Origin: Chlamydomonas sphaeroides
Taxonomy: Eukaryota > Chlorophyta > Chlorophyceae > Chlamydomonadales > Chlamydomonadaceae
Assembly: GCA_001662425.1 (NCBI GenBank)
Contig: BDDC01000023.1
Coordinates: forward strand, 25,494-68,421
Reading direction: 5' to 3'
Length of the DNA: 42,928 nucleotides
Both the position numbers and the translations under genes were made by a program. Below, piece by piece: positions 22,301-31,874 of the stretch. Within the stretch, counting starts at the first letter, position 1. Each line of letters starts with the position of its first letter. The notes under the pieces are model-generated. The model had not been told where the DNA came from and ran no database searches. It saw only the letters and a program-made list of their open reading frames with translations.

Positions 22301-22492
22301 GGCGGAGAGGCCGAGCGGGTTGCGGCGCTGCGCTCGGCGGCCACGGCGCGCCCTAGCGGGGTTTGGGGCTGCGCTTGGGGCGTCCTCGTCGTCGCCATCG
22401 CCAAGGTCGGCCGCCTCGTTTGCAGCAAAGAGGCGAGCGGGCGCGGTGCGCTGCGTGCACCGCGAGGCGAGGAGGAATTTTGGTGCGGACAT
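19326..22492 (-). CDS. Tandem RNase III-fold protein lacking catalytic residues (mL44-like candidate)
   Basis: Predicted exons on the minus strand: 22492-22099, 21900-21539, 21168-21043 (or to 21022), 20711-20418, 20100-19915, 19769-19326; phases agree and give about 601 aa. The N-terminus (FLLASRCTQRTAPARLFAA) looks like an organelle presequence. First RNase III-like unit: LAQHIGYAFKNPEAADMALA, then NQLAVLGEDLLRF (about 126-138) in place of the signature ERLEFLGDAVL, and CKALLAVVYLDGG (about 256-268). Second unit: LMALGSAAYAVAACELVLE (about 439-457) and AKCGDGVVAAVLLEGGLRHA (about 547-566). Most acidic metal ligands are replaced (E to A, E to K, D to S, E to V), so cutting activity is unlikely. 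RNase III-fold proteins without activity, mL44 and mL57, occur in mitochondrial ribosomes; this could be a fused equivalent, or an unrelated RNA-binding partner. The donor after QPDLQ is either a GC at 21042 or a GT at 21021. The upstream Met at 22588 is an alternative start. Confidence 0.72.
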
Positions 22493-23356
22493 CGCGGGTC
22501 GCGCCACGCGGGCACGGTGCCCTGGCCATGCTGCCAGCCCAGGATGCCACATGTGTCCTTGTGCAGCAGTCAAGGTGCATAGCGGCATGACTATGGCCAC
22601 GGCGGCTGCGCGCTGAGCTCGCGGTGGCTCAAATCCTGGTCGTGCGAAGCTGTCAGCTGTCAGGATTCGTGAAGGGCGGTGATGCATGTTGCATAGCAAC
22701 TGTGAATAGAGGCGCTGATGTGCTTTGTTCAGCCGTGACGCTCACGGGCGGAACGGCAAAAGGTCGCAACGCTTTGCTTCCGCTAGGGCCTCGGGGAGTG
22801 CATCAAGAAATATGAAGGTACAGTTCATGCGCGCGTAGATACTTGCGCGCTGATGCATGGACCTCAACCGCCGAGCGACGTCGCCCCCGCGACGCCACGA
22901 GACGCGCCGAGATTCCCTGGCGCTATGGTCGCGTCGTGAAGCCACAGCCGCAGGCGGAAGGCTCAGGAGCGTTCACAGCAGGCACTGGGCGAGTGTTGGT
23001 TTGGAGGGCGGGGGAAGGGGGGCAGGCGGGGCCCCGTGGGGCCCTGAGGTTTTGGGCACGGACGAGGTTCACTAAAGCACTAGGCAGGCCAGCACTGTAC
23101 AGGACACCTAACGGCTAAGGTTCACACCGGAAGAGTAGCTTTGCTTGCTGTGCGCTTGAGTAACGGCAGAGCCGATGTCGCACTGCCGCGTTTACGACCT
23201 ACGCCCCTAGCACGATGCTGGTATTTCAAGTCAACTTTCAGCACAGCATGCCTGATTTAACCTGGGCCGGAGCGGGTCCAACGTTACCGGCATTTTTGGC
23301 CGAGCGGAGAACGGCGAGCCTAGGCCGCGAGGGCGATCTAGGACGGTGAAGCTGTC
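22493..23356. promoter_or_regulatory. Divergent promoter region between pseudo-RNase III and chromo/AT-hook genes
   Basis: The region separates two genes transcribed away from each other, so it should contain both promoters and 5' UTRs. No supported exon was seen in it, although the minus frame stays open upstream of 22492 to about 22699. It holds a perfect 5-bp-arm inverted repeat GTTGC-ATA-GCAAC at 22688-22700. No TATA-like element is placed convincingly for either start. Confidence 0.5.
22688..22700. promoter_or_regulatory. Inverted repeat GTTGCATAGCAAC
   Basis: A perfect dyad (GTTGC, 3-nt spacer, GCAAC) about 190 bp upstream of the minus-strand start and 650 bp upstream of the plus-strand start. 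It resembles the RFX-type X-box (GTTNCCATGGNAAC) but is one base shorter in the middle, so a binding protein cannot be named. Confidence 0.35.
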
Positions 23357-26300
23357 ATGCAGATAACCGACGCAATGCATGGCATTCCGGCCTCCGACGA
23401 GCACGCGCCGATGGGTGCGGCCATCCTGGGGAACCCATCGCCACGCATCCACGGCGCCGACAGCGTCAAACAGGGACTACCGCCGCGCGAGCCGGTAGAG
23501 GGCAACCTTTCTTGTGGTGCTGACTGGGCCAATGGCTGTGGTGGTGGTGCCACGCGGAAGCTGCTGCACGGCGGCCCTGTCAGTGTGTCGGAGCCTGGCT
23601 GTGCCTTGGAGCGGCGGAACCCGGGAGCAGGCCGCCATGCGCCCTATGCTGACCGCGAGGGGAGCACCGCATCGGTCCTCAATCGTCTCTCGCCTGTTCC
23701 AGACGCTGCCACTGCCATGGCAACTATGCCGGCCGCCACTGTTGCAGCAGTCGCGGCGGACGGCGGCGGGGTCCAGAGCCACAGCAGCCTCAGGTCGCAG
23801 TCTTGGGAGCTGCTCTTGGCAGACGAGGGCGACGAGTGCGCCGGCCCGGCTGAGATGCAGCTGAAGGCCGAGCCGGCAGCCGCCGCCGATGGGACCTGGG
23901 GCGCCGCCGCTGCCGCCGCCGCCGCCGCGGCCCTGGCCGCCGCCGCCGCAACCATCGCCGCCGGGCTCGGTGCAGCCGCCGAGGCGCCAGGGGACGGCCA
24001 GACGGCCGCTGGCTCACCCTCGGCGTGGGCAACAGCACCGGCGGCAGGCGGCAGCCCCGGGGGCCCTGAGTTGGGGCCGGCACGTGGCGGACCTGGCGCC
24101 GCCTCTGGGCCTGACCAGCATGAGGTGGGGGATGCGGAGGACGCCCAAGCCGCGGCGCTCGCCGAGGGCCAGGGCGCTGCCAAGTCGCCGATGCCGATGA
24201 CAGCCACGCTGCCGCAACCGCTGCACCCACAACCGCAGCCCGCCCAGCCACCCCCGCAGCAGCAGTCGCAGCCGCAGCCTCCAGCGGCGCCGCCGGAGCT
24301 CGGGTCCCACGAGGCGCCGGAGCTGCCCCGCGGCGCTCGACTGGCGGGCGTTGATCCCGTATGCGAGGACGGCCAAGCCACGATTCTGCCCCATGCCCGT
24401 GACGCCGCCGTCACCGTTGCAGCGGCGGCGGCTGAGCAAGCCGCGCCATCGGAGCCGCCGGCCGACACGCCCGGCGGCGCAGCCGAGGCCTCGGCGCTGG
24501 GCGCTGCGACCCTGGCGACCGCCAAGGCCGCCGCCGCGTCGGCTGCTGCCGCTAAGGCGTTGCTGCTGGGGGCTCCGGAGCACGAGCGGCTGCGCGCGGC
24601 CGGCGCGGGCGTGTGGCGCGGCGCGAGGGCAGCGCTGGCTGCCGCGGCCGCTGTGGTGGCGGAGGTGGAGGCCCTGGCGGCGGCGAGGGGCGGCGCAGCG
24701 GCAGCTGGCGTTCCCGACTCCGTGAGCCCTTTCACAGGTACGGGGCCTCCCCTCAGCTCCGCATGCCAGCTGCCAACCGCTGCCAGCTGCGACTGGTGCT
24801 ACCCAGCTAGCAGGGCTGGCGCGTAGGTCGCCCATCCAGCTCGCTGGTGCTGGTGCTGGTGGCTTGTTTGCGCTGCATTGGCTTGCTGCTTCCTGCGGCC
24901 GCGATCGCAACTCGCTCATCGTGTTCGTGCTCGTGGCATGTGCTGGGCCCCATCCAACCAGCCCCCATGTGCCCCCATGTGCCCCTGGTGTGCCCCTCTC
25001 GATGCCCCGCCCCAGGCCGCGCCTACCCCCGCTGCCTGTGCCTGCGGCCCCACGACGTGCCCCTGGCTCTGCAGCTGTCCGCGCCGGCGGCCTACGGCGT
25101 GGCCGCCAACCCCTGGCCGCCCGCCGGCAGCCGCCGGGTGGAGGCGGTGGTGGACGAGTGGGCCTCGGGCAGCGGCAGCGGCAAGGTGGGGAGCGGGATG
25201 CGGTGAGCTGTGGACGCATGAGGGGCCGAGATGCGAGGGGCCGATGGAGCCCAACGTACCATCCTTGCCCCAATCCTCGCGCCCCCTCCGCTCCCCTCGT
25301 CCTGCCGACCAGCGCCTGTACCTGGTCAAGTTTGCGGGCTACGAGCTCGACCCGGGGCGGCCCCATCAGGGAGGCCCGGGAGGAGGCCACTGGCTCAGCG
25401 CCAAGACGCTGGCGGGCGCGGCGCCGCAGCTGCTGGCAGACTGGGGCGCTGGGCCCAAGCCGGCGCGCTTGCACACGCCCGCTGCGCCGTCCTCACAGCT
25501 CGCACACCAGCGGCAGCAGGCCGAGGAGCCGCCAGCGTCGCGAGGCGCGGCGCCAGCACACGCCTGCACTGCTGCAGCGTCTGCAGCTGTGGATGGCGAC
25601 GGTGTCGGCGACGGCGGCGATGACGGCAGCGGCCAAGGCGGCGACGGCCAAGGCGGCGGCGGCCAAGGTGGCGGCGGCGGCACGCACGCGCCGCGGGATT
25701 CAGGCGCAGGGCAGAGCCGGCCAGAGACATCGCAAGCCGCAAACACCAAGTGCGCGGCCACCTCCGGCGCCGCAGCCAGCGCGCCACATGAGCAGCAGCA
25801 GCCGTGGCAGGAGCCGCCAGCAGGCCACCAGCCGGCCGAGGTGGCTGAGGGGCACGCGGGCGCGAGACAGGCCACGCCATCGCGGCGAGGGCGAGGCGGC
25901 GCCGCGGCCTCGGTCGCGGCCCGTGCCGTGCGAACCCCAACCTCGAGGCGCTCCTCGCCGCGCCTGCTGCGGGGCCCACCCGGCGCCAGCCTGCCCACGG
26001 CATTGCAGTGCGTGCAGGCCAATGCAGCGGCCGACCCGGCGGAAGCAGCGGACGCGGAGGTCTCACCGGCGGCACAGGAAAGCGGGGAGCTGCTCCAGCC
26101 GCAGCCGCAGCCGCAGCCGCAGCCGCAGCCGCAGCCGCAGCCGCAGCCGCAGCCGCAGCCGCAGCCGGCGCCGCTCGTCGGGACTGCCGCCGCGGAGGTG
26201 CGGGCGGAGCGGGCCGAGGAGCTGCCGTCTGGCGGCACGCTCGGGGCCCCACCGCAGCCACCCGAGCAGGCCCCTCCGCAGCCACCCGAGCAGGCCCCTC

Positions 26301-29300
26301 CGCAGCCGCCGCAGCCACTGCAGGACCTGCCGCAGCCATCGCCGGCGCCGTTGGCGACAGGCGCGGCCGCGGAGGCGCGGCTGGCGCAGGGGGGGCCGCC
26401 AGGCGACCCCGGGACTGCTCCGCTAGCCGGCCTGGAACTTGACGGCCTGGGCCTTGGCGCGCCGACTGCTCCGACAGGGGAGGCGCCCGGGGTCTCGCCG
26501 CGTGGTTCAAGTGGCGACACCCGGGGCCACGCGCCGACTGCTCAGGCGGAGGAGGACGACGCCGCAGCGTTCGCTGCGCCCGAGGCCGCGTTGTCAAGGG
26601 AGGAGGCCGCCATGCCCTACCCACTGGCGACCACGGCGGCGGGGGCCGGCGCGCCGGCTCTAGTCAGCCCGCCGGGCCCGGCCGAGGCGCAAGAGGAGCC
26701 GCGCGCGGAAGGGCGCGCCGCCAAGCGGCGGCGCACAGAGGCGCCGCGGCGTCGGGAGGCGAGCGCCGGCGCGCTGCAGGAGCCGCAGGGCACGGGTGCG
26801 CGGCTGGAGCAGGAGCGAGCGGGCGGGGCGGAGGAGGCGGTTGCGCTGCCATGCGAGCAGCCTGGGCCAGCGGACGAGCCGGCGACGGAGCCCACGGCAG
26901 CTGCGGCCGGCAGCAGACGCAGCGGAAGGGCCGCCCGCCGTGACGCGCACGGCGGCGGTGGCGGCGGCGGTGGCGGCAGTGGCGGTGGCGGCGGTGGCAG
27001 CGGAGGCGGTGGCAATGCCCCGAAGTCCGAGGTGATGGACACGCTGGCGGTAGGGCCCGAGCGGCCGAAGCGCGGCAAGGCCCGCAAACCGGCTCCTGCT
27101 GCCTTGGCGCTCGCGGCAGAGGCTCACGCCCCGGAGCCCGGCTCCGCCGGCGCGTGTGCCGGGGCCGCAGCAGAAAGGGGAGGCGCTACGGCAGTGGCAG
27201 ACGCGGCACCCGCTCAGGCCGCCGAACCCCCCACCGACGGCGGCGCAGCTGCCGCCAACGCCGTCGCCGCTGCAACCACTGGCGCAGGCGAGTCCTCTGC
27301 TGCCGCCGAGGCGGGCGGAGAGCTGGCGGCGCAGCGGCGGCAGCCGCCGGCCGCGTCGCCGTCGTTGACGCTGCAGCGTCCCGCAGAATCGGCGGGAATG
27401 CTGAGGCGTGTGAAGCACCTTGCGCCGAACACCAAGGCCTCGAGGGGAAAGCAAAGCATCCGGCGGCAGCAGTCAGCGCCCGGGCCGGGTAGCCCGGCCG
27501 CTACCGGGGCCGAAGAGCCTGTTGAGGCTGGGGTGGCGGCAGCAGTGCCGGCGGAGGCGGAGGCGCTGAAGGAGCGGCCAAGCCGGCAGCTCCGGCCGCG
27601 GCCGCAGCGCAGCGCGGCTGCTGCCGGCTGCGCGCCGCCGCCACCGCCGCAGCAGGCGATCAGCCAGCAGGCGACGAGCCAACGCCGCGGCCGGCCGAAG
27701 CGAGCGGTGGTCGCTCTGCAAGTCGCTGAAGCTCTGCCGGGGCCAGGAGGACGTGCGCCGCCGCCGAGCAAGCGGCGGCGCTCGTCTGTTGCCGCCGTCA
27801 GCGCACGGGGCGAGCCCGGCAGCACCGCCGCCAACGCCGACGCCGAGGCCGCGACGCACAGCGACGCAGGTGGGTCGAGCGGCAGCACGATTGGCACGGC
27901 GATCGCCAGCGACGGGACGGAGGCCGCCGCCGACTCGGACGACGCGCGCTCGGACGGGAACGACGGCGCCGCCGGCAGCGGCTCTGGCGGCGAGGCGGCG
28001 GCGGGGCTGCGGCGCAGCGGGCGGCAGCGCGTGCGCAGCCGCTGGATGCGCGACCCTCGCATGCAGGTGCGCCGAGGTCCTTTGTAGATACCCTACACGA
28101 TATACATGAGATACACGAGATACATGAGATACATGAGTCCTGTGAAGAGCATCGCAGTAGAAACCATGAGATAGTGTGTGATGTGCAGTGTGTGATGCAC
28201 AGCATCATGCGCGACCCGGGCACGCAGGGACGCACGAGGAGGCCCCGTGCCGGCAGCGCATCCCGTCGAACGTCAACCTCGGCGTTCAAGGCCCATTCAA
28301 ATACCTTGTGCACAAAGCCGTGTCAGCATGCTACGTGTGTTTGCCAATGGCTCCGCTGAATGTTGACTGCACTTTGCTGTGATGCTGCGTGTTGGCGCCT
28401 GCGGCCATGCAGGTGGAGCTGCCCGGCACCGCCACCTTCATCGCGCCCCACCAGCAGCACGAGGAGCGGGCGCCCGCGGCCCGCGGCCGGGAAGCTGAGG
28501 TGCAGCCGAGGTGGCGCGGCGCGGCTGGGACGGCGCGGCGGGGCCGAGGGGCGCAGGGCGCGGCTGCGCCGGAGGCGATCTACATTGGCAGTGGCAGCGG
28601 CGAGGAGGAGGAGCAGGAGGAGGAGCAGCAGGACGACGATGGCGGCGGCAAGGGCAGCGGCAGCAGTGGCGGCAGCGCCAGTGACGGCTCCGGCAGCGAT
28701 GCCGGCGGCAGCAGCGGAGGCGCCAGCGGCAGTGACGGCGACGACGAGGGCGAGGACTTCTGGGCCCCCGGCCGCCAGCCGCCGCCAAGCGAGCGCCGGC
28801 GCAGCGGCGCTCGCGCAGCCCGGCGGCGGCGCGCCGCCGCTCGCGCCGCGGCGGCGCCCGGCGGCGGCGGCGCAGCGGCAGTGGCGGCGGCGGCGGTGGA
28901 GCCGTCCGGCGGGGGTCGGGGGCGCAGGCGGCGCGCGCTGCGGCTGGCGTGCGACAGCCCCGAGGCGCTGCTGGCGGAGGTCGAGTCGGGCGCATTCGTG
29001 GAGGGCGCCATCACGGGTGCGCATAGGGCTGCGGAACGCGGGCCAGGGCACACGACACGTCATGGTGCAGCGGCAGCAGTGCGATGGCTGCACGCCACGC
29101 GAGCTTGGCTGTGGGTCGCGGCCGTGGCCGTGGCTTGCGCCGCGAGGCACCACTGGCGCCCGGTGGGCCCAGTGGCTGAGCGCCCGGTGGGCCCAGTGGC
29201 TGAGCGCCCGGTGGGCCCAGTGGCTGAGCGCCCGGTGGGCCCAGTGGCTGAGCGCCCGGTGGGTCCAGTGGCTGAGCGCCCGGTGGGCCCAGTGGCTGAG

Positions 29301-31426
29301 CGCCCGGTGGGCCCAGTGGCTGAGCGCCCGGTGGGCCCAGTGGCTGAGCGCCCGGTGGGCCCAGTGGCCACGCGACCGCAGCAGGGGGGACCGGGGGCCC
29401 GGCGCCAGCTAGGCCGTTCCAGGTTGGCTGCGGCGCTGGCCAGCGGCCCTGACTGGCGCTGGCCTGCCTCCCCCCCGGGTGCGTTCCGCCTTAGGCCGCC
29501 GCTACCCCGCGTCGCTGTGCTGCCGGCCGAGCGACGTGGCCGTGGAGGCGTACGAGCCAGGTGAGCGGTTGGCGGTTGCGGCGGCGGGGCGACACCCCTG
29601 CGCCAGACTGACTCGCTGACTGGGCATGGGCTCACGGACTTGTCAGCTCAGGGACGCATGGACGTAGGGACCCACGGGCACGCGTGTGGCCTGCCCTGCC
29701 CTGACCCTTTCGCTGCCCGCGCCTCCGGCGCGATGCCTTCCCCCTTGCCGACCATTGAGCCCGCTCTGAGATTCAGACGTGTACGGCATTCACCCAGCAC
29801 ACCCTGGTTGACTACCGTGCCCTCAGGCTCGGACGAGAACGAGGGCGAGGTGGAGCGCATCATGGATGAGGCCGTGGTCGTGCTCACCGACCCGCCAACC
29901 GAGCCCGAGGACGGCAGCGGAGGCGCAGGAGGGGCCGCAGGGCATCGCGGCCGCAGCGGCAGCCCGCACGTGCGGGAGGCCGGCGGCAAGCGGCGGCGCG
30001 GCGGCGGCAAGGCGGACCGCCGCGCCGAGGAGGCCGGGCCGCGGCGCGTGGCGACGCGCTGCTTCCTAATCAAGTGGGAGGTGAGCTTGTACGTGTGTCC
30101 ATGCCAGGTCGTTGCGTCCGTGCTGCGACCCCCGGAGCGCGGCGCTGCCGCTGGTGGCTTGCGGGTGCCGGGACCTCGGGCCCACGCAGCGAGCCCGCCG
30201 CCCGCCACGCGGACTGCCCCCACGCCGTGGCCCTCCCACCTGCCGCTCGGCTCCCAGGGATCAGGCTCGTGTCCTCCAACGAGCATGTAGACCTGCTGGA
30301 CCGGCGCATCGCCTGCCGCTGCCACTGAGCCAGGCTGGGGGCCATGCAGAGGAGCCTGCGGGCGCTCCGCCGGCCTCCCCTCCCCCGACCCTTCACCCTT
30401 TACCCTCCCTCGACCCTTCGTCCTCCGCTCCCCTCCCCTCCCCGGGGCAGGGCTACGAGCTGGACCCGGGGCTGCCCGCCAGCGACGACGAGTCGGGCCA
30501 CCTGCGCTTCTCGCACCGAGGCCACTGGTGGGTGCACGTGACGCCTACCTGTGCGCGGGCCCGGCACGTGCGGGGATTGGGTTGTGTTCATTTTCAAAGG
30601 ATAGTAATCTATATGTTTTAGTGCTTGAAAGCGCAGCCCTGGCGAGGATACGCGTGCCGCAAGCGCAGTGCGGCTGAGTCGCTCAACCCTGGCAAGCGAC
30701 GCGGCGTTGTGCGCTTCCAGACGCCAGGCGCCTGGACATAGTACCTAGGGTGATAGCGTCGGCAGAGGCGATCGAGTGAATACACCGGTTGTCGATCCAT
30801 CGATAGAGTCAACACAGGGTACGATGCCATGGCTGCCAGGCCCGCGCTGGCGTCCAGGCCCCTGCGCGGCGGGCTCGGGGCTTCCGCCGCCGCTGCAGCA
30901 TTGTCACGCGGCCGCGCCGCCCGCCTGCCGCCGTGTGCTGCCCGGCCGCAGGGAGCCCGCGAGCAACGTGCCGGCGGACAACCCGTCGCGCCAGGAGTGG
31001 GAGGCGGCGCCGCCCTTCTGGTACACGACCGCACTGCAGGTCGGTGCGGGCGGGCGGTGCAGGCTGGCCAGCTGCAGGCTGGCCAGCTGCAGGCCGGGCA
31101 GCTGCAGGCCGGGCAGCTGCAGGCCGGGCAGCTGCAGGCCGGGCAGCGGCAGGCGTGTGTGACGTGTGTGGCGCGGCGCGGGATGGGAGGGGCCTCTCAA
31201 CGCCACTCGCAGGGTCGGCCGCAGGGCGCCAGCCCGGGTCAGGTCCACTTGTGAGGCAGTCACAGCTGGCAGGGGAACAGTCGCCGGTAGCCAGTCGCGT
31301 GCGCTGCCCCGCCCCACCCCGCAGGCGCGAGCGGTGCAGCCTCCGCGGCTGCGCGCTGCTACCGCCAAGCGCAAGTGGCCCGGCGGCAAGGGCGGCGCCG
31401 CGCCGTCGTCCCGCAGGGCGCGCTGA
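23357..31426 (+). CDS. Large low-complexity nuclear protein with AT-hooks and duplicated chromo-like module
   Basis: Predicted exons: 23357-24737, 25016-25185, 25313-28066, 28413-29016, 29495-29560, 29827-30080, 30451-30531, 30899-31039, 31325-31426; phases agree, about 1850 aa. I do not recognise a named family. Residues 1-460 and 560-1435 are Ala/Pro/Gln/Glu-rich, with a (QP)12 run. Basic motifs include an AT-hook, RRGRPKRA (about 1308-1315), a second weaker one, RPKRGKARKPAP (about 1101-1112), a nuclear-localisation signal KRRRTEAPRRR, and RRSGR repeats. Two copies of one module occur. Copy 1 (about 461-560) has GRAYPRCLCLRPHDV, VEAVVDEW, RLYLVKFAGYELDPGRP and GGGHW. Copy 2 (about 1637-1770) has GRRYPASLCCRPSDV, VERIMDEAVVV, CFLIKWEGYELDPGLP and RGHWW. 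VEx3DE plus YLVKF/LIKW-x-GY is chromodomain-like, with insertions. Chromatin binding is inferred. The start and the junction 30531/30899 are the least certain parts. Confidence 0.72.
25016..25450 (+). other. Chromo-like module, copy 1
   Basis: Exon 25016-25185 codes GRAYPRCLCLRPHDV and ends after VEAVVDEWASGSGSGK. Exon 25313 on begins RLYLVKFAGYELDPGRP and reaches GGGHWLSAKTL. The pairing of an acidic strand (VEAVVDE), a hydrophobic-Lys-aromatic strand (YLVKF) and a late Trp matches the chromodomain plan, but the expected W in VKW is F. Confidence 0.6.
26096..26167 (+). repeat. (CAGCCG)12 hexanucleotide repeat coding Gln-Pro
   Basis: Twelve perfect CAGCCG units inside the exon 25313-28066, translated as alternating Gln-Pro. 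The purity suggests recent expansion and a length polymorphism between strains. Just downstream a 24-nt duplication codes PPQPPEQA twice (about 26255-26300). Confidence 0.95.
27680..27706 (+). other. AT-hook motif
   Basis: Codes QRRGRPKRA, with the RGRP core and flanking basic residues typical of minor-groove AT-hooks. It lies in the long low-complexity exon 25313-28066. AT-hooks are short and can arise by chance in Arg/Pro-rich sequence, but the exact RGRPKR form is rarely accidental. Confidence 0.7.
28102..28137. repeat. ATACATGAG 9-bp x 4 repeat in an AT-rich intron
   Basis: Four 9-bp units, one with T to C, at the start of the intron 28067-28412. The intron is markedly AT-richer than the flanking exons. 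Confidence 0.85.
29155..29370. repeat. 24-bp minisatellite, 9 copies, in an intron
   Basis: Nine nearly identical 24-bp units built on CCCGGTGGGCCCAGTGGCTG plus four bases, inside the intron 29017-29494 of the chromo/AT-hook gene. Only copy 5 differs (GGTCC for GGCCC). Because 24 is a multiple of three and the unit lacks stops in several frames, it creates long artificial open frames on both strands. Confidence 0.95.
29495..30531 (+). other. Chromo-like module, copy 2
   Basis: Spread over exons 29495-29560 (RRYPASLCCRPSDV), 29827-30080 (EVERIMDEAVVVL, then a Gly/Arg-rich insert, then RCFLIKWE) and 30451-30531 (GYELDPGLPASDDESGHL, then RGHWW). It shares with copy 1 a phase-1 intron directly before the RxYP motif and the strict GYELDPG string. 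It carries two extra introns and a longer insert. KWxGY is closer to the canonical chromodomain than copy 1. Confidence 0.62.
31059..31150. repeat. 15-bp minisatellite, about 6 copies, in an intron
   Basis: Units of GCAGGCTGGCCAGCT and GCAGGCCGGGCAGCT alternate in blocks (two of the first, then four of the second), within the intron 31040-31324. Each unit contains the CAGCTGCAG palindrome-like junction. Confidence 0.92.
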
Positions 31427-31467
31427 CGGAGTTGCGGTTGTGCGCGCTGGGGCACATACCGGTTGAT

Positions 31468-31499
31468 GCATGGAGGCATGGAGGCATGGAGGCATGGAG
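31468..31499. repeat. GCATGGAG 8-bp x 4 tandem repeat
   Basis: Four perfect copies followed by degenerate GGAAGCATGGAAGCATCGAAG units, in the 3' flank of the chromo/AT-hook gene. Confidence 0.9.
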
Positions 31500-31869
31500 G
31501 TATTATAGGGGTGTGGAGGATTGGAAGCATGGAAGCATCGAAGCCTACCTATCTGGATGCCAAGGTGCGGGAGTGCCGGGGTGGCGGGGGTTGCGTGCAG
31601 CGCAGAGGGCTGCATGGTTGGTTGGCCTGTATTAGATGCACGAGGCGATTTGCCGTTGTGTGTGCGGGGGGGTACGGGTGACTGCCGCCAAGGTTTGCGG
31701 TGCTGAGTGCCGCGCTGGCGCCGCGTTGGCGCGGCGACGTGTCCGGCGCGGTTAACACGGCCTGCGCTGCATTGCGTTCCACAAGAAGAGGAGGCACGAG
31801 GCACAGACAGGGGCCCGTGGTACTTGTGTGGCACTCTCGGATCCTGCGATGTGTCTCAGTCCAAGGTCC

Positions 31870-31874
31870 TGTAA
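31870..31874 (+). terminator. Candidate TGTAA poly(A) signal
   Basis: TGTAA, the poly(A) signal used by many chlorophyte algae, occurs 444 bp after the stop codon at 31426. It is only five bases long and the other genes in the window lack one at the expected place, so this is tentative. Confidence 0.3.

Noticed and set aside
22608..22640. T-arm-like GGCTCAAATCC
   Set aside because: The flanking bases do not pair as a T-stem and no other tRNA arms are present.
24014..25474. Long minus-strand open frame opposite the chromo/AT-hook gene
   Set aside because: Crosses the predicted introns and exons of the plus gene and has only Arg/Pro-rich low complexity typical of antisense of Ala-rich codons.
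29155..29370. CRISPR-like array
   Set aside because: Units are contiguous 24-bp copies with no unique spacers and sit in a eukaryotic intron; it is a minisatellite.
25016..30531. Chromodomain as part of a chromovirus retrotransposon
   Set aside because: No reverse transcriptase, RNase H, integrase or LTR is seen nearby; the modules are split by ordinary introns.
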